From Escallonia rubra (Eukaryota > Streptophyta > Magnoliopsida > Escalloniales > Escalloniaceae): DNA of 64,000 bases. The notes under the pieces are model-generated. The model saw only the letters and a program-made list of their open reading frames with translations, had not been told where the DNA came from and searched no databases. Position numbers and translations under genes: made by a program. The stretch lies in assembly GCA_033065855.1 (NCBI GenBank), contig JAVXUO010000752.1, positions 1 to 64,000 on the forward strand, given 5' to 3'. Of this stretch, positions 36,101 to 50,500 are shown piece after piece (position 1 is the stretch's first letter; each line of letters starts with the position of its first letter).

Positions 36101-36500
36101 CTTCTTTGTTTTAGAACTAACAATTAAATCCTATTTCAAAGGGTGCAATGTAACCTTCCTTTTATCCTTGAAAAAGGTGTATGGAGTTGTTTTATGGTCC
36201 ACATAACTAAAATAGAGGACGTCCTAACAAAATATGACAAGCATCCATGGACAACATGTCTCACCAAACTTCATGCTTATAAGCATCGCCAATACTATAG
36301 TTAACCAAATATATACAGTAGAAGGCCATTATAGCATCTAATCGAATTGTTAAATAGCAATGCGTGTAATCACCAGCATTAGAGTTAAGTTGGCTCCTCC
36401 AATTTGATGTCTATCTATGATATTTACATACTGACCAACTTTTAGAAGAAATTTTGGCTCCAGAATTGAGCAATCCTTTTAAATTTTGATGTTTTACCTA
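33170..36500 (-). pseudogene. Decayed Ty3/gypsy retrotransposon (RT-RNaseH-INT)
   Basis: Read right to left on the minus strand: RT start ELHKGLPPMQDIQHAIDLVP (near 35900); catalytic YFDDMLIYS (35400-35430); the connection region LKPDPKKIKTIVEWPL (near 35230); the RNase H end SGESNRVADVLSRR (34715-34760); the integrase zinc region and core start YFWPRMNHDVERLVQCC and KGQDSIFVV (34149-34457); and the integrase end PKTDGQTEVVNRTL (33857-33897). RT before INT places it in Ty3/gypsy. Many stops and frameshifts show it is inactive. LTRs, gag and protease could not be delimited. Confidence 0.85.
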
Positions 36501-36689
36501 CGAATGTGTACGTTGTGAGGCCCTTGCTACCTTCGGTTCTTCAATGCTAAGAGAATCAGTGTTAGTCAGCTTCAGCATAGAGTTTATTCCATTTGCTCAA
36601 ATTGTGACTATCCAATCACTTTCCTATCTTTGTCAACTTCAGAAGAAAGTTGATTTCCCATTTTGTAGTCACTCAGCGGCCCATTACTA

Positions 36690-37080
36690 TTCGGTATTGT
36701 TGGCTCCAGCTTTCAGCGGCTCCTCTTTTTCTGTTTTCGATTGTCTAGACTTCTAACTGCTTCCACACGTTGTTGATTCTGGCTTCTAGAGATGCTACCA
36801 ACCGCTTCCACGCGTTTTTGGCTTTGGCTCTTAAATTCGTTGTTTTTGGTTTGTCTAGACAACCAACTGCCCATACGTTGTTGGCTCCGGCTTCAAGATA
36901 TGCTCTTTTCCTTGTGCCTAATTGCTTCCACGAGTTGTTGGCTCCGGCTCTTAAACATGTGTCTAGTATTTTTAGACGACCAACTGCTACCACGCATTGC
37001 TGGCTCCATTTTCTAGGGGTGAGCCGTTAATTTGGTCACCAACCGCTTCTAGACGTTGTTGGATCCGGCTTTAGATGAAT
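36690..37080 (-). repeat. Short inverted copy of the GAAGCCGGAGCC tandem family
   Basis: Six or so ~60-75-bp units contain TTGTTGGCTCC(G/A)GCTTC, often with CTAGACAACCAAC. This is the reverse complement of the unit in the large array at 54.24-56.05 kb. Open stretches in both directions here are by-products of the repeat. Confidence 0.75.
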
Positions 37081-38385
37081 TATACTCCCTGATTATTTCT
37101 GAAGTTGCTCGACGAGTAACTGCTTCCACGTGTTGGCTCAGGTTTCAAGTAATGTCTCTAGGTGGAACAGTTGAGTACCTTTCATCCCTTTCTATTCTAA
37201 GTTCCAGTTTCAAATCATCCATTCTCCGAAATGTGTTGGCCTCAAACATTTAAGGGATACGTATGAAGCCCTACAAAGGTTCGACCCTTCTTTATGTGAG
37301 TCTTCTCATCAGCCTTTCGGTGGTCTTTTCCATATTTTTCTACAAGAATGTGATATTTCCTGCCCAGTCAGTTTATAAATGTTGGGCTTAACCCTGGTTA
37401 CAGTCTGGAATTGGTTTACCTTAGATTGGAATATGGGTCCGTTTCTATTTAATCTACGTGCATTTATATGGCAAGTAAGCTTTTGCTTCTAGAATAAGGG
37501 CTTTAGAGTATTCTCACAAGGAAAACCAAACCAGCGGATAGATGTTTATACCATTCGATACACCTTCACAGTTAAAGTATGCCGGCCGCAAGAGGGAGTT
37601 CTGTTCTATTGATATTTTCCTGCTGGTGGCTAGGATTGCATCCTAATCTTTTTGTGCAGCTTTTCTGCAGCCCTAGGCCCCCAGACCTCAATATAAATAG
37701 CGCCTAGGCACCCCCTAAACGCAGCAAAAAATCCCCCAGAGGCTGCCATTATTCTCTGAGGCTTTTTATTGATTTTATTTATACTATGTTGAGATCCCCT
37801 CCCCCATACACATATTCACACACTTGTTCACTCAACTCTCTTGCATACATACAAATCAGCAGCCAGGCAATCCAGATCAAGAGGTAAAAACCCCTTAGGT
37901 AATAGTTAGAGAATCTCGTAAATGCGATCAAATTCCGGTCCATGGATTAACACTATTTTGTTCCTATACTCTGATCATTGGATTTAATTGTCAAACTATT
38001 TTCATAAACCACAGATCAGAGTATAGATCGCCTCCTCTAAGGTCAAACTACAAGGTTTTGATCCCGAGTAATCCAATCGGGTACCTAGGCCATTCAGCCC
38101 AAAACGTAGAGTTCAAACCAAATAATTAGGTACAATTAGTGTTTGTTCTTGCTTTCAATCACAATGATCAAAACCAAATAGAAACAACTAGAGACCTATT
38201 TAGGGTTTAGGGGATGCTGGGGCCTGTCTAGTTTTCCTAGAAGTCTAGACACTGAGGTCTTCTCCTTATATTGAGGCCTGGACATAATGATGATCCAAAG
38301 TCAATTTTAGGGTCTTTCTTGTTTTCCCTGTTAATTATATTAATTAACTCTAAAACTGAGATGGTAACTCGAAAGACTAAATTTT
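37081..38385. other. Interval with a possible TATA promoter, no gene
   Basis: A plus-strand TATAAATA at 37692-37699 is followed by a C- and A-rich leader-like stretch. This could be an LTR or other transposon promoter. No ORF of interest follows before the RPI4 terminal exon. Confidence 0.35.
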
Positions 38386-38522
38386 TCAGATGCACGTCGT
38401 CATATTAAGAAAGCATTTCACATTAGAAATATATCTCAAGTGAGAATGCACTGACAAAATATTCACGACAATGCCATGGTCTACAACCCCATCAATTACG
38501 TCAAGGCCTTCTGCAACTTCGG
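38386..38522 (-). CDS. RPI4: RPI4 terminal exon
   Basis: Acceptor TACTTGCAG. It encodes [19 protein letters not shown] and then a tail ([12 protein letters not shown]...) that does not resemble the usual family end, before TGA. An alternative donor (TTTT|GTCAGT, near 38446) could lead to another exon, which I did not find. Confidence 0.7.
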
Positions 38523-41500
38523 CTGCAAGTAGAACAGAACTAATGAGATTTTGAAGCATGGACAAAGATTTTGCTAATGATAATAATTCGAGTAGGAAAA
38601 ATTGTACCAAGCTTTAGTATGGGAGACGTGAATATGACATCAAGAACATTATGCCCTTGTCTTGTCAATAATGGGAAGTCACCTCCTAGGGGACCAGCAT
38701 GCCCAATAGATGGTCTCCTCCATACCTAAAAATAAAACGGGAAAGGTCGATTACAAGAATTTCCTGACATTGAACTACCAGCCTATAAAGTGCAACAACC
38801 TTAATGCATTTGAAAGGCCATGTATCTTCATTTCCAGTTATTACATGGTTCCGTGAACTAGGGATCAAAATTAGTCTAGTTTGTCACCTATCTAATAAGA
38901 AAATTTTATCACTGGTTAGATAAAAATAAAACTACATGACAGCTTGTGCGGAAGTCATGATAAAGTTCCCACGTGAACATATTTCTGGAAATGAAAATTC
39001 AAGCTTTTTAATACTGAGGTGCGGCAGCTTAAAGAGCAGAGATGCATTATAAGTTGTGGTCAGTATTACCACTTACCAGCTATCTCTAGTGGTAAAACAT
39101 CATATACACCGTTGGGTCCCTTTCTCTAACAGCTTAAGCTCTTACAATTTAAAGAAACTAGTAATTTTGCAGTCGTCAATGTTGTCAACAAGGAACGAAC
39201 TGTCCTAGAAGTTTATAAGTAAATTCATCTTCTTCCGTTACTTTGCATGCTCTTCTACGTAAAACTCAACTTGCTCTTTTTCACCCAAAAATGTAAAGAA
39301 AAAACAGAATCATGAAACTGAAATAATGACATACTGTAGCAAGTATACCTCAGCGTCGCCTAGAAACAGATCATCAATCACTTCTGCAGTTTCCATCCAG
39401 TTGAACTGGTTTACAAATTTGGATTTTGATAAGTTAGACATCCTCCTTCACCGGTACATAATATCCAGTATTCTGAGATCTAGAAACGTACAGATTTAAC
39501 TAAAACTGGAACTGAACCATCTACAGCAGCTTTAAAATGTTTGCCCACTATCAGAAATACAAGCTTCTCAGCTGCTTTCAAAATAGTCTGCAGGGACGGA
39601 CAACTGCAGCAAATTAGTAAGTGTTCCTGAACAAGAACGAAAAATGAAGGCAAGAAAAAGCAAGGATCTCAAAAAACCAAATTGTTGAATAGCAATACTT
39701 CCCTAATGGTGTTTGTAATCAAGAATGTCAGAAACAGAAGAGTGCTGCCCCCCCCCCCCCCACAAGTTGTAGAGAAGAATAGTGTCTACAAGAATATTTA
39801 CTGGCTTTCTACACACTAAGAAAGATTTCCATTCGCGATGATTATGCATCTTTTAATTTACCTTCTCCTGAATTATGGAGTCCTCCTCACCCTGCCGCCA
39901 CTGGCGCCCAATAACAGCAGTGAGTGTACCTTCTTCCATTACATCAGCATCACCAAACGCAAAATCAATCTAGAAATTGGCAAATTTAAAGACTTGTTAA
40001 GAAACAATGAATATTTTGGAGGAACATCATATAGCTTTTTGAGTCAAGAGAAGGGTACAGTTATCTTTTCCGCACCATTTAGCTGATTCCACACACTTTC
40101 AAATAATTGACCCCTCATTCCAACTTTGCCCTTTTCCTACGTCCTCTCTGTCTGAAACATATCCATGCTCAAGAATCAGCATGTAGCTCCCATCATCCAA
40201 ACCCAATGACGTTGATCCGCTCTCAATTGAGAAAAGACCACAAAAGCCTGTTGGATTCCCTTTGCATAGGATTTGGGTCCAGGTTCTGCACAATTAGGCT
40301 CTTCAAGGATCGATATAAAAGACCTCAATTAGGGAATTTCCCCTTCAATGTATGAAGGGAAAATTTATACATGATTAATGCCGGATATTTGGCAACTAAT
40401 GCACACACATGCATGTACTTCATGCACAGGTGCACAACTTATAATATACCAGACAAGAAGGTAACTTTCCTTTCTGTTTTGTTTCATCAAGAATGGAGGT
40501 TGTTTTGGTTGAACTGACGGTTCAATTGGGTTGATAAACTAGTGATGCAGTGTTTAACTTGTTGGAAGATTCGAATTCCATGGTTGTATAGGAATCATCC
40601 TTGGCGAAGGGATAGCAGTTCTACACCATCTACACAAATTTGTTACCTTTCGGTTTTCATGACTTAGTGGAGGAGAGGGGAGGCCTTTCACCTTGCCCTA
40701 AGCTACTCTCACTCTTCTTCTCTTTTGCATCTGTGAGAGTCGATGATGCCACCAACATCCACCATGGAAATCCTTCAATCTCAAGTCCATGGTAGCTTTC
40801 CTGAGGTGGATGAAAGCTCGCTCGTGGTCAGTTCTGTTCTTCATGGTGCCGATCTGCCCAGATCTGGTGAACCAGGTAGGAGAGAGCTTCTGATCTTCGA
40901 GATACGGCCTTGGCAGGCCCTACTTTAGTCTTTATCAGCTCCACTTACAACCACCGCAGTCCTATTAGCTGCATGGCTCTGCCTTGCGAGGGAGCCTGGG
41001 ATTTGATGTATTTCATCATGGTTGCTGCTTCTTTTGGTAACCCAACCAGTGGCAACCCTATGTTTAATTTGCTTTCCTCCTTGGCCATGTTGGCCATATC
41101 TGCGACGACTCGATTAGCTGCTCTTGTTGTACCAGGGATGCCCATTTGGTATCGTCTTTAGGTTGCAAATGTTCTGTTAACTAATGAAGTTTGGTAAGAA
41201 AAAACAAAGAAGAATGTTTATTGGACAGGGAAACGGAGGTAGAAGATAGAGGGGCAAAGTTGGAAATAAGGGATCACCTATGGGAAGGGTGTGGAAATAG
41301 CTCAAACGGGCGCGGAGATAGCAGCAATGCGCACAAGTTTAAAAGACTTAGAAAGCTCGGAACACATTCGAGGCAAATCTGCATTTTCTTTAGTTTCAAG
41401 AAAACATTTTCTGCTCATATCCACGTGGGGATGTGTTGGTTTCTTTGAAGGCCCAAGGCAAGTACGTTTTGGACCATCTTCTCCTTTTTGTAACTTAACA

Positions 41501-44500
41501 AACAAAACAGATATGCTTCCAAATCTAAATGCCAAGCCATTATTAAAACATTTAATACTGACAAACCGAGTTAAGTTACTAGATATCTGTATTATTGTGC
41601 ACACTTGAGAAATATTTTGGTATTGATCCAAAGGTACTCCTGCCTTTGCCGCTTCACTTGCAATTCCAGCAGATCTGCACCACATCAAAACTTATTATAC
41701 CTTTGGATGTAGAAAAGATAAGCACACTCGGTAAGGTCAGATCAACATAATAGGAGTATGGCAGAGCATACAACTTGCTTCATGAGACACAAAGGAGCCA
41801 GAGGCCCACAAGCATGTGAAAATTGCATCTTATCTTAAGCCTTCATGGAATGAGTACGTATGCACTGCATGTAACCATAAGCCTTACAAAGCGACGTGAA
41901 GAAAAACTCTGACAAAAGGAGGTTTAGGAGAATGGACTTCTACCTTATATATATGTGACAATCTACAAATGCAATAAAATACAAGGAGGAAGTGAAGCCC
42001 ACACAACAAAGTTTGATCTTAGTTTCAATTATTTGCAGCACCAGGAAACGTGCTCAATCAATACACAATTGATTAAACACAATCTCACTGAATTTGGGAG
42101 TTTAGTTATTCTCGTAAAAGCTTATCAATATAAAAGCGGACCTACTTGACAGATAATAGCTCCATAAGGAATCTGCTAATCGAAGAGGTAGTAGACCGAC
42201 AAACCATAAGTTCTCTCAAAAATAATAGAAGTCAACTTACGCAGGTATGCCAACTATATCCTTTATTGCACCAGTACGAAGTTGCCGACCCAAATATTGT
42301 ATTGCCAAGACAGAAGCATGGCCACTCCCTAACCCAATCACCATGCCACTTGTGATGTACGTATCCACCTAGGAAATGACACCATAATTTAATTCAATTC
42401 AGTGGTTTGCCAATCCCCCACTTAATGGCAGATAAGAACGTTAGCAGGATATAAAAATATAATATTAACAGCATGTTAGTGGTTTGAAATCTCAATCAGC
42501 CTGCAATTACCAATCAGACAATATTCAGTAATATCTCCATCAATTCTCTATCAATGTCCTTGATTTTACAACTTTTTTTTAACTTTAATCCGAAGTGCAT
42601 TTACCAGTTTGTAAGGGAAGGTGGAAGCAGATAATGCAGCTCAAAAATGAGGAAAATCTGACCATAGAAATGGAAAAGACTAATGAAAAATACTTGATAA
42701 AAAAACTGCAGATTTTCAGGAAGAAGTGTGTGCAGGGGTGGTTTTTTTTTTTTTTTTTTTTGAGGGGGGGAGGGTGGGGGGGAGGAATTGAGGACAGCCC
42801 CTGTCATGGTTCAAAAACTTGGCCAATACGTTAAGAAATCAATCACTCGGTCCGGCTTCAGAAGCTACCGGACCGAATTCGAGACCCGAAACGATGCCAT
42901 CACGAAAAAAGGCATCTTGCCTAAATCTCACTGATACAAAAGAGAAATCGGTGTAACGGGCCAGAGCAAAAGAAATCAGCCGAGTTTCGGCCTTAATAAC
43001 AATGTTAAGACAAATCTCATATTTGACGCTCTTAGTCAAAGATCAGGATTGAAAAGCCAAACAAACCAAATTAAGCAAGGAGTGTTTTAGCGAAAATCGA
43101 CAATGGCGGTCTAGTTGGCTAACCAACACATGTACAGCACGTGCCATTTTCTATTCACTTAAATATAATGATTTCACGCTTGTAAATTTTAGTGAATTCA
43201 AGTGACATAAATGAGAGTATCAATCACACACGACATGTACTCAAAAACTAAGGGTGTATTTGAAACCATTTCAGTTTTCAGGTTTCAGTTTTTATTTTCA
43301 AAAAGAACAAAACCAAAACCTCTTTTGAGTTTTCTGTTTTTACAAAGCTGAAGGGTTGTTTGATAGCAGTTTTGTATAACTCGTTTTCACGTTCAATTTA
43401 TTTTTTTTTCTATTTTTTCTCTCTCCTGTTTTCTATTTTTCCTCTCTTCTCTTTTGTTTCATTTTTCAATACTTGATAGTTTCTTCTGAACTTCTATGTT
43501 CAACAACTAAAAGCACCCCCACTATTACCCACACATTTCCTTTCCCACCGTCGAACTATTGTCAAGGCAGTGACACACCAACTTGCGAATTAGGGCTTCA
43601 TTGGGTCTGATTGGGGTTTGATTGGGTGAAGGGGTTTGAATGGCACAAATTTTATCGAAGATACTAGGGCTACGCGATAGATGAAATCTTGTGGTGGTGT
43701 TTGTTGCATGGACAATGGTGGTCAGTATGATGGTGGATTTGAATTTAGAGGAGTGGTGGTGCCGTGGTAGTGACCGATGTTGGAGGTTTTGGTGTTCGGA
43801 GGTGTTGGTCAGTGGTAGTGGTGGTGGTGGTTGTGGTTATCAGTGATTATTGGTGGTTGGCGGTGATCGTGGGTGTTGGTCACTGGTTGTGGTGGCGGCA
43901 GTCAGTCGCTATGATGGTTGGGGGTGTTGGCAAGTTTGGTGTTTGGATGTGTTGATCAGTGGTGGCGGCAGATCTGCAGTCATTGGCTGTGATTGTTGGT
44001 AGTGTTTACAGTTTGGTGTTCGGGGGTGTTGGTGGTGGTGATGGTGGCGATCAATGGGTATGGTGGTTGGCAATGTTGGTGGTTTGGTGTTCTTGGTGAT
44101 AGGTGTTGGTGATGAAGATTGAAGGAAAAAAGAGACATAAAATGCTTTTAACAAAAGTTAAAAGGTGTATCTCAAGGAAAAACGAAAACTGAAAACTCCA
44201 AAATGGAGTTTTCAAAAACAGCTCCATTTTGAAAACTGGTTTATAAAACTGAAGGGGGGAAAAAACTAAAATTGTCTGTTAAACGCCAATATTTTTTCCA
44301 GTTTTAAAAACTGAAAACGAAAACTGTTTCAAAAGCTACCTAAGTTTGGTCAACAAAAAGAGTGTATTCACTATCCTCTCTTATTCTCTTCCTATATGTT
44401 TCTCTCTAAATTCCTTCTTCTAATTTTCCCTCCAAAAATCCATAACCGAAGAAACAAACACATGTTTTGTCACATCTGGTATCAAAGCAGTTCCCCTGGG

Positions 44501-47500
44501 CATCTCTTTCCACTTGAATCTCATGGGAAATCTTAAAACAGTCGGAAGATCATCTTAATTTGAAGGAGGTCCAATATCAAGGGAAGTTTTCTTCCATTAA
44601 TGAACAACTTGCGATGTGAGGACTTCTTCGACTGAGCTCCAGTGGAGCTATCTCAGACATAAGAGACCTGAAGCAATCAGTTGAGCACATGAGCATGCTC
44701 TTGAATGACTCATAACCAAGAAAGTTCAGAGATTCCAGAATCATCTTCTTCCAGATCTGGGCGAGGAGAATCCTATACCAATAATGCCTTTCCTAATGGC
44801 AATACCCAACTCAAACCTCCTAAAGTTGAATTTCTAAACTCAGCGGTGTTGACTCACATGATTAGGTGCGTAATGCAGAACATCACTTTCATTTTCACTT
44901 GTTGATGAGCTCTTGTCTTTACAGGTACCCTCCCATATACATTCTCGCTCCAAATTATGTAGTCTCTTAACGATGGAACCCGGAATCAATAACAAGGACA
45001 TAAAGTACGTCAGAAGACTAGGGAACGTACTTTTTATAAGTGTTAGTCTACCACCCTTGGAGAGATATTGCTTCTTCCACCCCGCCAATCGTTTTTCGAA
45101 ACGTTCAACCACCGAATCCCAGCATCTCTTATCTTTGAAAGAAGCACCAAGAGGAAGCCCAAGATACATGAAAGGAAAGCTCGAAATCTTGCACCCAAAA
45201 GACCGAGAGAGATTAGTCACATCCGGAACTTCACCGACCGGAATAATCTCACTTTTACTGGAATTAATTTTCAGACCTGAGGTTGCTTGGAAGAAGAGAA
45301 GCACCAACCGGACGTAGAGCAATTGAGATTCTTCTGCCTCAAAAAAAAGTAGAGTATCGTCTGCAAATAAAAGGTGAGAATCTGCACCCCTGACTCGATC
45401 GAATCCCCTGCCATGAAACCCTTAAAGAAGCATCCTTCTATCGCCCGGTCTAAAAGACGGCTCAATGCCTCCGTAAGAACTAGAAATAGGGAGGGAGATA
45501 AAGAGTCTCCCTGTCAAACACCCCTAGAAGCAGGAAAAAAAAGTCAGCTGGACTGCCGTACATCAAAATAGAAAACATAGAAGAAGAGATATAAAACTCC
45601 ATCCACGCCCTCCATCTAACCCCAAATCCCATCCTTTTCAGCAGATACAAAAGAAGATTCCAATTAACGTGATCGTAAGCTTTTTCTACATCCAGTTTAC
45701 ACACTAAACCCGGTAAACCCACTGTGAATCTTGAATCCACACGTTCATTAGCGATTAAAATCGTATCCAAATTATGTCTACCTCCAACAAACGCACGCTG
45801 AGAAGAAGAAATCACTCCACCCAAAACTTTCTGAAGTCTACAAGCCAATACATTAGAAAGCAACTTATACGCACTTCCAAACAAACTAATAGGCCTGAAA
45901 TCTTTAATATCACTTGCTCCCCCTTTCTTTGGAATCAAGCAAAGAAACGTAGTATTCAAACTTCTCTCAGATCTGCCATGTTCATAAAAGAAGTGAAAGA
46001 AGTCCATTACATTCTCCTTAATAACGGACCAGCAGTGTTTAAAGAAAGCCATATTAAACCCGTCAGGCCCCGAAGCCTTGTCGCCTCTCATACTCTTCAA
46101 AGCAGCCACCACTTCTTCTTCCCCGAAAGGGGCCTCTAGGGATTCTTTGGCTTTTTCGTCAAGAACCTTAAAACTCAAATCATCCAGCAGAGGGCGTTCC
46201 TGATCAGATTCAGAGAAAAGCTTTTGATAGAATCTCACTATATTCTCTTTAATTTCCTCCTCAGCAGTAAACTCTTCCCCATCCACCACAATCTTACCGA
46301 TTTGATTTAATTTCTTATGAGCATTGGCCATACGATGGAAAAATCTAGTATTCCTGTCACCTTCTTTAGACCATAACTCCCTCGATTTATGTCTCCAAGA
46401 GATCTCCTTCGAAAGAAATAAATCATTGGCCTCCTTTTTAAGATCCATAAGCTGAACTTGTTCATCACTATTTAAGGATTTCTCTCCCTCCCGGGCATCA
46501 GAATTCTGAATCTCCGCGAGTACCCTGGCCAGTCTCACTTCAACTCGGCCAAACACCTCTTTATTCCATTTTCTTGAATCATTGTTCAATAGTTTTAAGT
46601 TTTTGAGCCAAAGAAAAGGAAGGATTTCCCAACACCTCATGCCTTTCCCACCAATTACTGACCAAATCCAGAAAGCCCGGCTCTTCTAGCCACACATTTT
46701 AAAATCGGAACGGGGGTTTTCCCCTCCTAAGACCACCCCCATCCAAGAGCAAAGGCACATGGTCAGAGACTGTACGAGGCAATCAAGAATGTGTCGCTCC
46801 AGGAAAACTTAGATTCCCAATCTAAAGAAACCCGAAATATGTCGATTCTAGAGCAAGAAAAACTCTCTCCCCCTCGAACCCAAGTGAAAGCCCCTCCCTC
46901 TAACGGGAGGTCCACCAGCTCCATCCGATTAATGAAAAGGTTAAAATCTCTCATATCCCGCGAAAAGTTATCGCAACCAGGTCTCTCATCGGGAAACCAG
47001 TTGACATTGAAATCACCGGTGATGCACCAGGGCTGCTGCCACCTTTGAAAGATCAACGACAACTCTGTCCAAAGCTTTGTATTACCATTAGCATTGCCAA
47101 GACCATAAACCCCCGAAAAAATCCATGTAGATTCGTCTTCAACCGTCTTTAAAAGAACCGAAAATCGAATATAAACCGATCTCAACATCTAACTTAGAAA
47201 ACACACGACTATCCCACATAATTATGATACCTCCAGCCGCCCCCACTGCATCCAAAGTAACCCAATCTGCCCACCTGCCACCTCCAATAGACCAAATATC
47301 TATCGTAGACACAACTTCCAACTTTGACTCTTGGATACAAACAATAGACGGTTTCCATCTCCTCAAAGAGCTCTTCCCCAACCTTCGTTTCTTCCAGTTA
47401 TTCAAACCCAACACATTTCATGATATACCTCGAAAATGCATGGAATCAGAATTCAGACCACACCTGCTCCTTCCACCACCTCTTTGCTGGATTCACCTTC

Positions 47501-50500
47501 TCCCCTTGTATTATAATTCACAGCAAATTCTAATTGTTATGGGGTTGATCATATAAAGGCGGGGACAACACATATATTTCTTACTTTTTCCCCTCCAATT
47601 TAAGAAAGTAAACGAAGCATAAAATACATCTGTGCAAACAAGAAAGTTTTTCGCATTACGATAAGACAAATAAGGGACTCATATCAAACTTTCTACATGA
47701 TAAACAATAGGAGAAATGAACTTGGGAAAAGAACAAGAGAAAAACATCCTTTTTATAACCTGGCACATCCCATTAGAAGGTGTTTGGGATATTATGGCTC
47801 CTTGTGGTGTCGGTAGTTCCGTTCCAGAAGTCTACTTTCTTTTTCTCTCTATTGCTTCTCTCCCTTTGGCGAAATTTTATAAAATGCCGCGCTCCATTAG
47901 CCAACTTCTCCCCTTCATATTCCCATTAAAAGACAGCCTTCATGTCTCTTGTTGTGATTTATCTCTATCCTCTCAATTTGTTGGTTAGATGATGGATATT
48001 TTAAAAAGATAATCTCGAGAGTATCTTTAAATATTCAAAGATCAACCTTACTCCTCTTTTAGGCTTTCTCCCATTTCTAGCAGCCCAAGAATCACCCTCT
48101 TTTAACTGGATCACTGCCCTTTGGACTTCAAAGAAAACATTGGTCCATGGGCAGGAAGTCTAGAGCTAGAAGCTAAGAAGCACGGATGCGGGTGCGGATA
48201 CGACACGGGTGCGGATACGCGGATACGGCATTTTTAAAAATTTTAGGATACGGGTGCGGCGGGGATAAGGCAAATTTTATAAATATTTTTTTAATTATAT
48301 ACACTTAGTATTAAATTTTTAAACAGTTTGAATCTCAATAATCATAATATATGTGTTTGATAAATAATCGTAAATTTTAAAGCTTTCAACCAAATTAGTG
48401 AGAATTTGTTAAGTTTAATGGGCTGTTTTATAAATATTAAAATTGTAAATTTGAAAAGAATAAAGTTTTTATGTGGTATCACTTTTATTTCTTTGAAGTA
48501 CTGGGGTGGTTTATGTAATAACTTAACAATGGGTACTTAACATAAAATAACAAACTGTGTCAAGAGTCTCATCTCCATAGTTAACATAGATAACATCGAC
48601 CGACCGACCGTTCTTCTTCTTCTTCTCTGGCCGCACGCCGTTGTCGTCGCCGGTAAGTCCTTCTCCTTCTTCTTCTTCTTCTCCTTCTTCTGCTGCTTCT
48701 ACTTCTTCTCTCCAGTCTCCTCTCTCGTCAGAGTCCTTGCCAGTGGTCGCCGGTGTCGCTGGAGTGGCCGGTGGTCACCGATCTGCCCAGTGGTCACAGA
48801 TCGCCGGATACGCACCCGATATTTAAGATTTTAAAAAAAAAAAATTTGGACACGCACTGGTGCCGCACCCGACGCGTACCCGGTGCCGGTGCTTCATAGG
48901 CTAGAAGTAAGATTCTCTACCACTAAAGAGCACTGAGGTACCTCCAAACACCATAGGAAGACTAGAAGGAGAAGTGATAAAAGTTATGTTCTTGTTCACA
49001 TTAAGCTCATGCAATCACCCTAAAACACATTATAATTCCTCCGTTAAGAGCTCATAATCCACAGCCTCTACCTTAGTGGTCACCTCTAATCCAAATAATG
49101 TGACAAATGAACTGGTGCAGAGTGCCCAACCAACACTTCTGTCCATGCCAGCGTGAAGTACATTGATAACTTAGAAGCTGCAACTGCTATTGTACAATTC
49201 CGTTAAGAAATTTAAACTCCAATTTCACCTGCATCTGTCAAAAAAATTACTCTCAATTTAATTTCGGAGACAACCATCGTGCAAGTATTCTTCCTCGATA
49301 ACCTGAGGCAGCAAGGCTCTAAGATGAAAAGCTGCTCATACACTGCTACTTCCAATACTCGAACTCAACAAAAGGCTTGTCACAGCAACAAGGAATTAGC
49401 TAATAAACAGCTTCACTGGCATCCCCGGCATAAACCAAATTTTCCTACTTGAGCCACAGCAAAGCTACTTAACTCTAATACGTTAGTTTGGTTGACCAAT
49501 TCCACCCCATGACCACATATAAAGATGATCCTGTATGAAGCTTCAAAAATAAATCTAGCCCTCTTTCTCAGTCATGCCTCCGTTAATATTAGGTCGGCCC
49601 CCTTTAGTTATCCATTGGCAGCTCAAAGCCGATGATTACAGCATCCTACTTTATTACACAAATTACTAAATTCCGTGATAATAAAAGGGTTACACTTGCA
49701 GCATACAAGATAACAGACACCAGCTTGATTTTTTATTTTTTTTTAATTGCGGAGAATCCAAGTAGTGGCCCTTGTCATATAAGTGCTACAAGCTCATTGA
49801 ATTTGGTCCTTTCTGGCTAGGCCATAATTGCTGCTAGCTTTTTCTAGCGAACAGAAGAACAGCTACACCTCAAGATCTCTTGCCACTTAAATACTTCCCA
49901 GCAGCCAATATTGTTTCACCACCAAACTTTAATGCCAGAATACTGCCACAACAAGTAATTTGCTAGTGCTGTGCCTACAAACCCTCAGATCTTATTCCAA
50001 AAAACCGGCTGGCAAGCTTGCATACCTAAAGGTGAAAAACCGAATTTTCGCAAGATTAATGCACTCCAAAGTTACAACATGGAAACTACTGATCAGCTGT
50101 AAACAAAACCTGTCACAACTTAATTTAACTTACCCAATCTTCTGTTAAACATTGCAAATGATTCCTGGGACTAAGGGTGTTTTTGGAACCCTTGTGGTTT
50201 ATTAGTTTTTAGTTTTCAAAAAAATAAAAACTAAACCCTCTTTAGTTTTCAATTATTTACAAAAAGAGTCATGTGTTTGGCTAGGAGTTTCTGTTTTTGA
50301 GTTTCACTTTCATTTGTTTCAGTTCTTTTTTCTCTTCCTTCAATAACACAATTTCATATTGGATTTCTTCTCTGGAACACCTCCAACCACAACCATCAAA
50401 CTAACACCACCACCGCATTTCCATCCCCCCTCCCCTTGGTGCCACCATGACCTGATCCACCGCCGGATCTTCATTGACACCCTCACAATGTCAAGACCTC

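Larger units (their letters stand above)
44930..47430 (-). mobile_element. L1-type LINE fragment in RPI4 intron 1
   Basis: On the minus strand, endonuclease (46763-47430) is followed by reverse transcriptase (44930-46640). ORF1 and the terminal zinc region are missing, so the copy is truncated at both ends. It has the same orientation as the host gene. No poly(A) tail or target duplication was found. Confidence 0.85.

Noticed and set aside
43764-44154. Valine/glycine-rich and proline/histidine-rich ORFs in PIF-like element A
   Set aside because: They reflect the GGTGGTGTTGG-rich core, not a protein-coding gene.
45774-46139. Plus-strand ORFs across 44.9-47.5 kb
   Set aside because: They are antisense to the LINE endonuclease and RT reading on the minus strand.
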